From Streptomyces filamentosus (lineage in GTDB: Bacteria; Actinomycetota; Actinomycetes; Streptomycetales; Streptomycetaceae), in contig NZ_BNBE01000003.1 in NCBI RefSeq assembly GCF_014654895.1, forward strand, positions 834,501-898,500: 64,000 bases of DNA. The letters run 5' to 3'. A program made the position numbers and the translations under genes. Under the pieces are notes generated by a model. The model had not been told where the DNA came from, searched no databases, and saw nothing but the letters and a program-made list of their open reading frames with translations. Of this stretch, positions 49,292-58,006 are shown in pieces; within the stretch, counting starts at the first letter, position 1; every line of letters begins with the position of its first letter.

Positions 49292-50923
49292 CTACAGCTG
49301 CGGGGCCCGGTGGGTGACGCGGCCGTCGACGGCGGTCAGGAGCACCGGGACGTCCGGGAGCTCCGCGGCCGGCGTGGTGAGGGGGTCGGCGGCCAGGACC
49401 GTCAGGTCGGCGCGGTGCCCCGGGGCGAGCCGGCCGGAGACGTGCTCCTCGCCCGCCGCGTAGGCCGCGCCCGTGGTCAGGCCGCGCAGCGCCTGCAGGG
49501 CGGTCAGCGCCTGCCCGGGGCCGTGCGGCGGCTGGGTCAGGTCGCGGGTCGGACGCCGGTGCACGGCGCCGGCCAGCACGCCCAGCGGCGGGAACGGCGC
49601 GATCGGCCAGTCCGAGCCGAGCACCACCGTCGCCCCGGAGTCGACCAGGTCCCGGCAGCGCCAGGCGCGCCCGGCGCGCTCCTCGCCGAGCCGCCGCGAC
49701 CAGTTGTCGGTGTGGTCGGCGCGGGTGAAGTCGCAGCAGTGCGTGGGCTGCATGGAGGCGACCACGCCGAGCTCCGCGAAGCGGCGCAGGGTGTCGTCCG
49801 GCACCGTCTCGATGTGCTCGACCCGGTGGCGCACCGCCGGGTCGCCGCCGGTCGCCCGCGCCTTCTCGACCGAGTCGAGGACGTGCCGGACGGCCGCGTC
49901 CCCGATGGCGTGGGTCGCCGTCGGCACCCCGGCCCGGTGCAGCGCGCCGATGACCTCGCTGTACGTCCCCGGCTCCGGCCAGAACGCGTGGGTGGACTCG
50001 CCGTGGCGGTCGGGCCGCTCCAGCCACGCCGTGCCGTTGTCGATGGTGCCGTCCATGAAGAGCTTCACGCCCGCGACCCGCCACAGCGCGCCGCCCCGGC
50101 CCTGGAGCGCGATCAGCTCCCGCACCCCCTCCGCGTCCGTGCCGGGCTGGCACCACGGGGCCACGCGCAGCCGCAGCGGCAGCCGCCCGGCGGCGTCCAG
50201 CTCGGCGAAGAGGTCGAGGCTGTCGCCGTTGGCGTCCATCACGTGCCCGCCGGTCAGACCGGCCGCCGCCATGGAGTCCAGCGCCGAGGCGAGCCGCTCC
50301 AGCCGTTCCTCGCGGGTCGGCCGCGGGGCGACCCGCTCGACCAGCTCGCAGGCGGCGTCCTCCTGGAGGAGTCCGGTGGGGCGTCCTCCGGCGTCGCAGA
50401 CGACCTCGGCGGACGCCTGGGCGAAGGTGCGCGGGCCGTCGACCCCGGCGAGTTCGAGGGCGCGGCGGGAGGCGAGCGCGGAGTGCGCGTCGAAGAGCAG
50501 CAGGAAGGCGGGCACCCCGTCGAGGACGGCGTCGAAGGGCGCGACGCCGACCGGCTCGTCGCCGAAGACGTTCGGGTCGAGCCCCCAGCCGAACAGCCAC
50601 GCGCCGCGCTCCAGGCCGCGGACCTCGCGGGCCAGTGCCTCCCGCACGTCCGCGAGGTCGGCGCAGCCGGAGAGGTCCAGGCCGCCGGTCAGCTCGGCGC
50701 CGGTCACGGGGTGGACGTGCCCGTCCACGAGACCGGGGGTGACGACGGCGCCCTTCAGGTCGACGACGGTCGTCCCGGCCCCGGCGAGCCCCCGCACCTC
50801 CCGCTCGTCGCCGAGCGCGGCGATCCGCCCGTCCCCGCCCACGGCGAGCGCGCTCGCCGCGAGGAAGTCCCCGGTCACGGGATCGAGCAGTCGGGCGGAG
50901 TGGAGGACGAGTCGAGCGGACAC
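49292..50923 (-). CDS. Amidohydrolase (YtcJ-like, family 3)
   Basis: A 543-residue metal-dependent hydrolase of the amidohydrolase superfamily. The first metal motif HVH is at 69-71 (GLVDGHVHPVTG), the second His pair region at HAIGDAAV and HRVEH, and the catalytic Asp in VLGSDWPIAP. Members hydrolyse N-substituted formamides or similar amides; the substrate is unknown. The GTG start at 50923 has AAGGAG upstream. It follows the TetR gene on the same strand but after a hairpin and repeats, so it probably has its own promoter. It is convergent with the LysR gene. Confidence 0.9.
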   Translation of the reverse strand: MSARLVLHSARLLDPVTGDFLAASALAVGGDGRIAALGDEREVRGLAGAGTTVVDLKGAVVTPGLVDGHVHPVTGAELTGGLDLSGCADLADVREALAREVRGLERGAWLFGWGLDPNVFGDEPVGVAPFDAVLDGVPAFLLLFDAHSALASRRALELAGVDGPRTFAQASAEVVCDAGGRPTGLLQEDAACELVERVAPRPTREERLERLASALDSMAAAGLTGGHVMDANGDSLDLFAELDAAGRLPLRLRVAPWCQPGTDAEGVRELIALQGRGGALWRVAGVKLFMDGTIDNGTAWLERPDRHGESTHAFWPEPGTYSEVIGALHRAGVPTATHAIGDAAVRHVLDSVEKARATGGDPAVRHRVEHIETVPDDTLRRFAELGVVASMQPTHCCDFTRADHTDNWSRRLGEERAGRAWRCRDLVDSGATVVLGSDWPIAPFPPLGVLAGAVHRRPTRDLTQPPHGPGQALTALQALRGLTTGAAYAAGEEHVSGRLAPGHRADLTVLAADPLTTPAAELPDVPVLLTAVDGRVTHRAPQL

Positions 50924-51066
50924 GGGGGTGCTCCTTGCGGTGGGGTGGTACGGGGGAGGGGGCGGGCCCGGCGGTGGTCGGGCTCAGGGCCCGCCGGTCA
51001 GGGGGGCGGCGGGGCCGGGGCGGGTGCCGCCGTCGTCAGACGCGGGCTGGGGCGCAAGCGCGGGTG

Positions 51067-51096
51067 CGGGTGCCCGGGTCCGGCCCCGGGCACCCG
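51067..51096 (-). terminator. Terminator after the TetR gene
   Basis: Perfect 12-bp stem CGGGTGCCCGGG / CCCGGGCACCCG with a 6-nt loop, between the TetR stop and the amidohydrolase start. Confidence 0.7.
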
Positions 51097-51098
51097 TC

Positions 51099-51128
51099 GT
51101 GGCTGTGGCTGTGGCTGTGGCTGTGGCT
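51099..51128. repeat. Five tandem copies of the hexamer GTGGCT
   Basis: A perfect (GTGGCT)x5 microsatellite-like run in the noncoding gap between the TetR and amidohydrolase genes. Confidence 0.9.
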
Positions 51129-51189
51129 CCGGAGCCGGCTCCGGCCGTGACCGTGGCCGCCGTCCGGCCGCCGGGCGCGCCACCCGCCG

Positions 51190-51957
51190 TCAGGCATCGC
51201 CGACCGCCTCCCCGGCGCCCGTGCCCTCCGCGGCCCCCGGCGTCCCCGCGGCCCCCGCCATCTCCGACGCCACCGCCGCCTCGGCGGCCTCCGTGGGGGA
51301 GAAGGCGAGCGGCAGGGTGCCCGTCGCGCCGGGGGCGTCGAGGGTGCCGTGGGGGAGGTCGAGGGCGCGTTCCGCCGTGCTGAGGGCGAGGCGGGTGACG
51401 GCCGGGGGGCGGTCGGTGCGGTCCGAGTTGGCGTGGGCGCCGAGGCCGTCGAGGACCACCAGGATCTGGATGGCCGCCGACCGCGCGTCGTCCGTGCGGA
51501 ACTCGCCGCGGGCGACGCCGTCGAGGATCAGGGTCTCCAGCCGGTCGTCGGAGGCCAGCTCCATCCGGGTGACCACGTCCCGCAGGACGGGCCGGTAGCG
51601 GCTCAGGTGCCGGGCGTTGATCCAGAGGCGGCTGATGTCGTCGTAGGCCGCGCCGGACGACAGCGCGAAGTACCGGGCGAGGTACTGCGCGGGGGTGCCG
51701 TCCGGGCGCTCGGCGGGGAGCAGCGCGTCGAGCTCGCCGAGGGCCGCGACGGCGAACGCCGCGGCGACGAGGTCCTCGGCGGAGGGGAAGTAGTGGCTGA
51801 TCAGACCGGGCCGGACGGCGAGTTCCTCGGCGACGCGCCGCAGGGTGACGCACTCCAGTCCTTCGGTGAGGGCGACCCGGGCGGCGGTCGCCACGATCTC
51901 CGCCCGTCTGGCCTCGGGCGATTTCCGGATTCGCTTGCGCTGGACGCTTGACGACAT
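51190..51957 (-). CDS. TetR-family transcriptional regulator
   Basis: A 255-residue regulator. The TetR DNA-binding domain covers residues about 12-60 (ARRAEIVATAARVALTEGLECVTLRRVAEEL, then LISHYFPSAEDLV). The C-terminal helical part should bind an effector and ends in a long Ala/Gly/Thr-rich tail of about 50 residues. ATG 51957 is used; the longer start at 52005 reads through the operator. It is divergent from an NCS1 permease gene with an inverted repeat between them, so it most likely represses that permease. The effector could be the nucleobase-type substrate. Confidence 0.9.
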   Translation of the reverse strand: MSSSVQRKRIRKSPEARRAEIVATAARVALTEGLECVTLRRVAEELAVRPGLISHYFPSAEDLVAAAFAVAALGELDALLPAERPDGTPAQYLARYFALSSGAAYDDISRLWINARHLSRYRPVLRDVVTRMELASDDRLETLILDGVARGEFRTDDARSAAIQILVVLDGLGAHANSDRTDRPPAVTRLALSTAERALDLPHGTLDAPGATGTLPLAFSPTEAAEAAVASEMAGAAGTPGAAEGTGAGEAVGDA

Positions 51958-51968
51958 ACCGGGGATGC

Positions 51969-51988
51969 TATTGAGTGTGCGACCAATA
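51969..51988. promoter_or_regulatory. Candidate TetR operator, TetR/NCS1 divergent region
   Basis: A 20-nt interrupted inverted repeat TATTG-N10-CAATA placed 12-31 nt upstream of the TetR start and about 37-56 nt upstream of the permease start. It can cover both promoters (TTGGTC and AATAGC elements on the TetR strand). Confidence 0.6.
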
Positions 51989-52024
51989 AGCAACCAGGTG
52001 GGCATTCACGCACCGGAGGGCCGC

Positions 52025-53473
52025 ATGGCTTCCACGATCCCCGACCCGCGCCCCGGGACAGAGCGCGCGTCGGCACCCCTGCCGGCCGCCGACCGGCCAG
52101 GCCGCGTCGAGGCCCACGGCATCGACCACATCCCCGACGCCGAACGCCACGGGCACCCCCGCGAGCTGTTCTCCGTCTGGGCCGCGGCGAACGTGAACTA
52201 CCTCAGCCTCGTCATCGGCGGCGCACTGGTCCTCATGGGCCTCACCCTGGGACAGGCGGTCGGCGTGATCGTCGTCGGCAACCTCTTCTGGGTCCTCACC
52301 GGCGTGCTCGCCACCTCCGGCCCGGCCGCGGGTTCGCCCAGCGAGGTCATCACCCGCACCCTCTACGGCGTCCTCGGCAACCGCGTGAACAACGCCGTCG
52401 GCGGCTGGCTCGTCTCCGTCTGCTACTTCGCCCTCAACCTGGCCGCCGCCGCGACCGCCGCCTTCGCGCTCGTCGAGAAGACCGGCCTGCCGGTGAACGA
52501 CCCGGTCAAGGCCGCGGTCGTCGTGGTCATCGCCGCCCTCACGCTGGCGATCAGCGTCTACGGCCACGCCCTGATCATCAAGCTCTACCTGCCGATCACG
52601 CTGATCCTCGGCGGGGCGTTCACCGTCGTCGCCCTCGCCGTCCTGCGGCACGCCGACTTCTCGTACGCCCCCGCCGAGCACCTCTCCGGCGCCTCCCTGT
52701 GGGCCGTGCTCCTCGCCGGCACCACGATGATCGCCTCGGGCCCGCTCTCGTACACGACGAGCGCCGACTTCTCCCGCTACCTGCCCCGCAGCAGCTCCCC
52801 GCGCGCCATCACGCTGTGGACCGCGCTCGGCGCCTTCGTGCCGAGCGTCGTGGTCTGCTCGCTCGGCGCCTTCGCCGCCACCGCCGTCGACATGACGGAC
52901 CCCCAGACCGCGCTCCAGGCCATCCTGCCGGGCTGGTTCGTGCCGTTCTTCCTGCTGGCCCTGGTCCTCGGCACCATCGCCATCAACGCCCTGACCGCCT
53001 ACAGCGCCGGCCTCGCCCTCCAGGCCGTCGGCCTGCGCGTCCGCCGCACGGTCAGCGTCCTCTTCGACGGGACCGTCGCCGTCGCCCTCACCCTCTACGG
53101 CCTGCTGGTCTCCAACTTCCTGGACACCGTCAGCAACGCCCTCCAGGTGATCACGGTCCTCACCGGGCCGATGATGTGCCTCTACGCCACGGACATCCTG
53201 CTGCGCCGCAACCGCTACGACGTGGCCGCCCTCTCCGACGAGACCCCCGGCAGCCCCTTCTGGTACACCGGCGGCGTCAACCCGGCCGGCGTGACCGCCC
53301 TCCTCGGCGGCCTCGCCGCCGGCGCCCTGTGCGTGGACAGCGTCTACACGGGACCGGTCGCCGCCGTCGTCGGCATGGACCTCTCGCTGCCCGTCGGCAT
53401 GGCCGTCACCACCGGCCTGTACGTGCTCCTCGGCCGCCGCCCGGTCGCGGCCACCCTCCCCGCCGCCGCCTGA
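52025..53473 (+). CDS. NCS1-family nucleobase/cytosine-type permease
   Basis: A 482-residue transporter with about twelve membrane helices. The start of the first helix region ELFSVWAAANVNYLSLVIGGAL and the segment SADFSRYLP are family features of the purine-cytosine permease group. The exact substrate (cytosine, allantoin, hydantoin, thiamine-like) is not readable. ATG 52025 has GGAGG upstream. Probably repressed by the divergent TetR protein. The amidohydrolase beyond tetR could act on an imported ring compound, but that is speculative. Confidence 0.9.
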   Translation: MASTIPDPRPGTERASAPLPAADRPGRVEAHGIDHIPDAERHGHPRELFSVWAAANVNYLSLVIGGALVLMGLTLGQAVGVIVVGNLFWVLTGVLATSGPAAGSPSEVITRTLYGVLGNRVNNAVGGWLVSVCYFALNLAAAATAAFALVEKTGLPVNDPVKAAVVVVIAALTLAISVYGHALIIKLYLPITLILGGAFTVVALAVLRHADFSYAPAEHLSGASLWAVLLAGTTMIASGPLSYTTSADFSRYLPRSSSPRAITLWTALGAFVPSVVVCSLGAFAATAVDMTDPQTALQAILPGWFVPFFLLALVLGTIAINALTAYSAGLALQAVGLRVRRTVSVLFDGTVAVALTLYGLLVSNFLDTVSNALQVITVLTGPMMCLYATDILLRRNRYDVAALSDETPGSPFWYTGGVNPAGVTALLGGLAAGALCVDSVYTGPVAAVVGMDLSLPVGMAVTTGLYVLLGRRPVAATLPAAA

Positions 53474-53490
53474 GCGCGGCCCCCGAACCG

Positions 53491-53524
53491 CGGGGCGGCC
53501 GGACCGCCCACCCCGGCCGCCCCG
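53491..53524. terminator. Terminator between NCS1 permease and the GATase gene
   Basis: Perfect 12-bp stem CGGGGCGGCCGG / CCGGCCGCCCCG with a 10-nt loop between two convergent genes. Confidence 0.82.
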
Positions 53525-53544
53525 TGCCCCGTCCCGCCCCCGCC

Positions 53545-54228
53545 TCACCCCCGTACGGCCGCCGTCACCAGTCCCCGGACGACCCGGAAGTCCTCGCCCA
53601 TCTCCGGATGCCACTGCACCCCGAGGGCCCAGGAAGGACCGGCCAGCTCCACCGCCTCCACCGTGCCGTCCTCCGCGTGCGCCGAGGCCACCAGGCCCGC
53701 GCCGAGCCGGTCCACGGCCTGGTGGTGGTAGGCCGGCACCTCGGTCGCCTCCGGCGCCAGCGTCCCGTAACGGGTCCCCGGCACCGGCTTCACCGTGTGC
53801 CGCCCCATCACCCCGACCTCGCCCATGTGCCCGTCCAGGTGCTGCGTCAGCGTCCCGCCCAGCGCCACGTTGAGCAGCTGCATCCCCCGGCAGACGCCGA
53901 GCAGCGGCGTCCCGGAGGCGAGGGCCGCCTCGATCAGCGCCAGCTCCCACGCGTCCCGCTCCCGCGCGGGCGGACCGGTCCGCGGACCGGGCTCGGCGCC
54001 GTACCGCACGGGTTCCACGTCGGCCCCGCCCGCCACCACGAGACCGTCCAGCCGGGCCAGCACCGCGGCCGCCGCCGAGGGCGCGTCCGGCGGCAGCATC
54101 ACGGCCAGCCCGCCGCCCTCCCGCACGTACCGCGGATAGCGCGCGGGCAGCAGCGCCGCCGGCATGTCCCACACCCCCCAGCGGGCCCGGTCGAGATAGG
54201 TCGTCACACCGATGAGCGGCTGGGACAC
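53545..54228 (-). CDS. Class I glutamine amidotransferase-like gamma-glutamyl hydrolase (PuuD-type)
   Basis: A 227-residue hydrolase cleaving gamma-glutamyl amides to release glutamate. The catalytic triad is visible as Cys113 (GVCRGMQ), His207 and Glu209 (VQWHPEM). The length and layout match PuuD/gamma-glutamyl-GABA hydrolase. In the GlnA4-type cluster it would hydrolyse the gamma-glutamylglycine (or similar acid) made by the neighbouring enzymes. The GTG start at 54228 has GGAGG upstream. It lies downstream of the GntR gene on the same strand; a CATACCTT element upstream is shared with glnA4. Confidence 0.9.
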   Translation of the reverse strand: MSQPLIGVTTYLDRARWGVWDMPAALLPARYPRYVREGGGLAVMLPPDAPSAAAAVLARLDGLVVAGGADVEPVRYGAEPGPRTGPPARERDAWELALIEAALASGTPLLGVCRGMQLLNVALGGTLTQHLDGHMGEVGVMGRHTVKPVPGTRYGTLAPEATEVPAYHHQAVDRLGAGLVASAHAEDGTVEAVELAGPSWALGVQWHPEMGEDFRVVRGLVTAAVRG

Positions 54229-54298
54229 GGGGCTGCCTCCTGGCGGTCGCGGGACGTGCGCCGACTCTAGGGCCTGCCGCGGGCCAATGGACCGCGGA

Positions 54299-54306
54299 CA
54301 TACCTT
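54299..54306. promoter_or_regulatory. CATACCTT element upstream of the GATase gene
   Basis: The 8-mer CATACCTT occurs 70 nt before the GATase start and again in the GntR/glnA4 divergent region (55094-55101). It is a candidate half-site for the GntR regulator. Confidence 0.4.
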
Positions 54307-54307
54307 T

Positions 54308-55051
54308 TCAGGCCAGGAAGCCGCGCAGCAGCGCCGCCGTCCCCGCGCAGTGCTCCCGCATCACCTCGCGGGCCGCGTCCGCGTCCCCGTCCAGGACCGC
54401 CTCCACCAGGGCGGTGTGCTGGTGCTGCGAGTGCTCCAGGTTCCGCACCAGCAGCGGGATGCAGTCCAGCAGGTCGTTGACGGTCGCCCGGACCGCCGCG
54501 TACCGGCCCGCCAGGCTGGGGGAGCCGGAGAGTTCGGCCAGCGTCAGGTGGAGCAGGGTGTCCTGGCGGCGGTAGTCGGCCAGCGGCGCGTCCCGGGTGG
54601 CCGCCAGCGCCGCCCGCAGCCGCCGCGCCCCCGCGGGCTCCAGGCCGTGCGCGGCGCACAGTCCCGCCGCGCCCACCTCCAGGACCTCCCGGAAGCGCAG
54701 CGCGTCCTCCATGTCGACGGCGGCGATCCGGCGGCGCAGCTCCGCCTCGTCGGGGCCCTGGACGCGGGGCAGCACGAACGTGCCGCCGTACCGGCCGCGC
54801 CGGCTCTCCACCAGGCCCTGCTCCTGGAGCACCTTCAGGACCTCGCGCAGCGTCACCCGGCTGATCCCCATCCGCTCGGCCAGTTCCCGTTCGGCGGGCA
54901 GCCGTTCGCCGCCCGGCACCAGGCCCAGCCGGACCACCTGGAGGACCTGCTCCAGGGCCTCCTCGAAGCCGTTGCCCGCCCGGACCGGACGCAGCACGGA
55001 CGCCAACCGGTCGACCGGACCCGGCGGTTCACTCGTACGGATCACCTTCAC
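54308..55051 (-). CDS. GntR/FadR-family regulator of the glnA4 cluster
   Basis: A 247-residue regulator. The GntR winged helix is at residues about 27-95 (LVPGGERLPAERELAERMGISRVTLREVLKVLQEQG) and a FadR-type all-helical ligand domain follows (FCD-like, FREVLEVGAAGLCA, LLHLTLAELSG, with His residues that may bind a metal). GTG 55051 is chosen with AAGGGG upstream. It is divergent from glnA4 and precedes the GATase gene. In S. coelicolor, I recall that a GntR-type regulator at the same position controls the ethanolamine-glutamylation genes; here this is inference from position. Confidence 0.88.
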   Translation of the reverse strand: MKVIRTSEPPGPVDRLASVLRPVRAGNGFEEALEQVLQVVRLGLVPGGERLPAERELAERMGISRVTLREVLKVLQEQGLVESRRGRYGGTFVLPRVQGPDEAELRRRIAAVDMEDALRFREVLEVGAAGLCAAHGLEPAGARRLRAALAATRDAPLADYRRQDTLLHLTLAELSGSPSLAGRYAAVRATVNDLLDCIPLLVRNLEHSQHQHTALVEAVLDGDADAAREVMREHCAGTAALLRGFLA

Positions 55052-55093
55052 GCCACCCCTTCCCCCGACCCTTCCCAAGCAATGGTCTCCACC

Positions 55094-55104
55094 CATACCT
55101 TATG
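55094..55104. promoter_or_regulatory. Palindrome CATA-CCT-TATG in the GntR/glnA4 divergent region
   Basis: A perfect 11-nt palindrome whose left part (CATACCTT) recurs upstream of the GATase gene. It lies 33-43 nt before the glnA4 start and 43-53 nt before the GntR start. Confidence 0.5.
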
Positions 55105-55136
55105 TCTCCCGGCAGCCGAACGAGGAGAGTCGTCCC

Positions 55137-56501
55137 GTGGCAGACCGCACGCCCCCGCTCACCGTCGAGGAGCTTCGCTCCCTCGTGGCGGGCGGCGAGA
55201 TCGACACCGTCGCCCTCGCCTTCCCCGACATGCAGGGCCGCCTCCAGGGCAAGCGCTTCGCCGCCCCCTTCTTCCTCCGCGAGGTCCTCGCCCACGGCAC
55301 CGAGGGCTGCAACTACCTCCTCGCCGTCGACACCGAGATGAACACCGTCGACGGCTACGCCATGTCCTCCTGGGACCGCGGCTACGGCGACTTCGCCATG
55401 CGCCCCGACCTCGCCACCCTCCGCCGCACCCCCTGGAACGAGGCCACCGCCCTGGTCACCGCCGACCTGACCTGGGCCGACGGCAGCCCCGTCACCGCCG
55501 CCCCCCGCCAGATCCTGCGCCACCAGCTCGACCGCCTCGCCGCCCACGGCCTCACCGCCCACGTCGGCACCGAGCTGGAGTTCATCGTCTTCCAGGACAC
55601 CTACGAGCAGGCGTGGGACACCGGCTACCGCGACCTCACCCCCGCCAACCGGTACAACGTCGACTACTCGATCCTCGGCGGCGGCCGCGTCGAACCCCTC
55701 CTGCGCCGCATCCGCAACGAGATGGCCGCCGCCGGACTCACCGTCGAGTCCGCCAAGGGCGAGTGCAACCCCGGCCAGCACGAGATCGCCTTCCGCTACG
55801 CCGACGCCCTCACCACCTGCGACCAGCACGCCGTCTACAAGACCGGCGCCAAGGAGATCGCCGCACAGGAGGGCCGCTCCCTCACCTTCATGGCCAAGTA
55901 CGACGCCCGCGAGGGCAACTCCTGCCACGTCCACCTCTCCCTCCAGGACGAGGCCGGCACCAACGTCATGGCCGGGGACGACCCGCACGGCATGTCCGGC
56001 CTCATGCGGCACTTCCTCGCCGGACAGCTGGCCGCGATGCGGGACTTCTCCCTCCTCTACGCCCCCAACATCAACTCCTACAAGCGGTTCCAGCCCGGCT
56101 CCTTCGCCCCCACCGCCGTCGCCTGGGGCCCCGACAACCGCACCTGCGCGCTGCGGACCGTCGGCCACGGCCCCTCCACCCGCTTCGAGAACCGCCTCCC
56201 CGGCGGCGACGTCAACCCCTACCTCGCCGTCGCCGCGATGGTCGCCGCCGGCCTCCACGGCATCGAGCAGGGCCTCGAACTCCCGCCCCCCTGCACCGGG
56301 AACGCCTACGCCGCCGACCACGCCCACGTCCCCACCACCCTGCGCGAGGCCGCCGAACTCTGGGAGACCAGCGAGATCGCCGAGGATGCCTTCGGCGCCG
56401 AGACCGTCGCCCACTACCGCAACATGGCGCGCGTCGAACTCGCCGCCTTCGACGCGGCGGTCACCGACTGGGAACTGCGCCGCTCCTTCGAACGCCTCTG
56501 A
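55137..56501 (+). CDS. glnA4: Glutamine-synthetase-like gamma-glutamylamide synthetase (GlnA4-type)
   Basis: A 454-residue GS-type ligase. Active-site regions such as GTELEFIVF, the NPGQHEIAFRYADAL loop (glutamate and metal site), HVHLSL, the NSYKRFQPGSFAP loop and the metal-binding FENRLPGGDVNPYLA are intact. The sequence departs from true glutamine synthetases at ammonium-site residues. Position and neighbours match GlnA4 of S. coelicolor, which joins glutamate to ethanolamine instead of ammonia. GTG 55137 has CGAGGAGAG upstream. It leads an operon with an aldehyde dehydrogenase and an SDR oxidoreductase that would oxidise the glutamylated alcohol. Confidence 0.88.
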   Translation: MADRTPPLTVEELRSLVAGGEIDTVALAFPDMQGRLQGKRFAAPFFLREVLAHGTEGCNYLLAVDTEMNTVDGYAMSSWDRGYGDFAMRPDLATLRRTPWNEATALVTADLTWADGSPVTAAPRQILRHQLDRLAAHGLTAHVGTELEFIVFQDTYEQAWDTGYRDLTPANRYNVDYSILGGGRVEPLLRRIRNEMAAAGLTVESAKGECNPGQHEIAFRYADALTTCDQHAVYKTGAKEIAAQEGRSLTFMAKYDAREGNSCHVHLSLQDEAGTNVMAGDDPHGMSGLMRHFLAGQLAAMRDFSLLYAPNINSYKRFQPGSFAPTAVAWGPDNRTCALRTVGHGPSTRFENRLPGGDVNPYLAVAAMVAAGLHGIEQGLELPPPCTGNAYAADHAHVPTTLREAAELWETSEIAEDAFGAETVAHYRNMARVELAAFDAAVTDWELRRSFERL

Positions 56502-56615
56502 CGCGCGCACGCCCCTGAGGGGTGAACGCCCCTGAGGGGTGAACGCCTCCGACGCGCGCATGTCTCCGACGCGTGCCCCCCTCCGACGCACGCCGCCGAC
56601 GAACCCCTCCGACGC
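56490..56615. repeat. 17-nt-periodic repeat array derived from the glnA4 end
   Basis: The 20-mer at the glnA4 end, GAACGCCTCTGACGCGCGCA (56490-56509, containing the stop TGA), recurs at 56541-56560 with one change (CGA). Between them the 17-mer CGCCCCTGAGGGGTGAA occurs twice in exact tandem (56510-56543), and CTCCGACGC then repeats at 56547, 56564, 56581 and 56607. The 51-nt offset of the 20-mers is three 17-nt periods. Confidence 0.85.
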
Positions 56616-56637
56616 ACGCCCCGAGAGGACCGAGCCC

Positions 56638-58002
56638 TTGCCCACCGCACTCCGGGTACTGAACCCGGCGACCGAGGAACTCGTCGCCACCGTCCCCGCC
56701 GCCACCGCCGCCGACGTGGACGCCGCCGTCACCCGGGCCGCCGCCGCCCAGCGCGCCTGGGCCGCCGCCGCCCCCGCCGACCGCGCCCGGCTGCTCCGCC
56801 GCTTCGCCTCCGCCGTCGACGCCCACACCGAGGAACTCGCCCTCCTGGAGGTCACCCAGGCCGGGCACACCCTCGGCAACGCCCGCTGGGAGGCCGGCAA
56901 CGTCCGCGACCTCCTCGACTACGCCGCCGGGGGAGCGGAACGCCTGACCGGACGGCAGATCCCGGTGTCCGGCGGCCTCGACGTCACGATCCTCGAACCG
57001 CTCGGCGTCGTCGGCGTCATCGCTCCCTGGAACTTCCCCATGCCGATCGCCGCCTGGGCCACCGCCCCCGCCCTGGCCGCCGGCAACGCCGTCCTCCTCA
57101 AGCCCGCCGAGACGACCCCGCTCACCGCGCTCCGCCTCGCCGGGATCGCCCTGGAGGCCGGCCTGCCCGAGGGCCTCTTCCAGGTCCTCCCCGGCACCGG
57201 CCCCGTCGCGGGCGACGCCCTCGTCACCCACCCCGGCGTCGCCAAGATCGTCTTCACCGGCTCCACCCGGGTCGGCAAGGCGATCATGGCGAAGTGCGCC
57301 GACCAGGTGAAGCGGGTCACCCTCGAACTCGGCGGCAAGAGCCCCAACATCGTCTTCGCCGACGCCGACCTCGAAGCCGCCGCCGCGGCCGCCCCGATGT
57401 CCTTCCTCGACAACAGCGGCCAGGACTGCTGCGCCCGCACCCGGATCCTCGTCCAGCGGAGCGCCTACGACCGCTTCCTGGAACTGCTCGTGCCCGCCGT
57501 CGAGGAGGTCGTCGTCGGCGACCCGCTCGACGAGCGCACCCAGATGGGGCCGCTGATCTCCCGCGCCCAGCTCGACCGGGTCCGCTCCTACGTCCCCGAG
57601 GGCGCGGAGGCCGTCGTCGGCAAGGCGCCCGAGGGGCCCGGCTTCTGGTACCCGCCGACCGTCCTCACCGGCGTCGCCGAGGACGCGCCCTGCGCCGTCG
57701 AGGAGGTCTTCGGCCCCGTCGCCGTCCTCCTCCCCTTCGAGGACGAGGCCGACGCGATCCGGCTCGCCAACGCCACCGAGTACGGCCTGTCCGGCTCCCT
57801 CTGGACCCGGGACGTCGGCCGCGCCCTGCGCGCCTCCCGCGCCGTCCGGGCCGGGAACCTCTCCGTCAACTCCCACTCCAGCGTCCGCTACTGGACCCCC
57901 TTCGGGGGCTTCGGCCGGTCCGGCCTCGGCCGCGAACTCGGACCCGACGCCCTCACCGCCTTCACCGAGACCAAGAACGTCTTCATCAGCACGGAAGGCT
58001 GA
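56638..58002 (+). CDS. Aldehyde dehydrogenase of the glnA4 cluster
   Basis: A 454-residue NAD(P)-dependent dehydrogenase. Conserved residues include the Asn in PWNFP, general base Glu230 in LELGGKSPNIV and the nucleophile Cys264 in NSGQDCC; EEVFGPV and the C-terminal PFGGFGRSG loop are present. In the inferred pathway it oxidises a gamma-glutamyl-aminoaldehyde to the acid. The best start is TTG 56638, with GAGAGGA 9 nt upstream; the longer frame reading into the repeat array is unlikely. The SDR gene starts 5 nt after its stop. Confidence 0.92.
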   Translation: MPTALRVLNPATEELVATVPAATAADVDAAVTRAAAAQRAWAAAAPADRARLLRRFASAVDAHTEELALLEVTQAGHTLGNARWEAGNVRDLLDYAAGGAERLTGRQIPVSGGLDVTILEPLGVVGVIAPWNFPMPIAAWATAPALAAGNAVLLKPAETTPLTALRLAGIALEAGLPEGLFQVLPGTGPVAGDALVTHPGVAKIVFTGSTRVGKAIMAKCADQVKRVTLELGGKSPNIVFADADLEAAAAAAPMSFLDNSGQDCCARTRILVQRSAYDRFLELLVPAVEEVVVGDPLDERTQMGPLISRAQLDRVRSYVPEGAEAVVGKAPEGPGFWYPPTVLTGVAEDAPCAVEEVFGPVAVLLPFEDEADAIRLANATEYGLSGSLWTRDVGRALRASRAVRAGNLSVNSHSSVRYWTPFGGFGRSGLGRELGPDALTAFTETKNVFISTEG

Positions 58003-58006
58003 CCGC

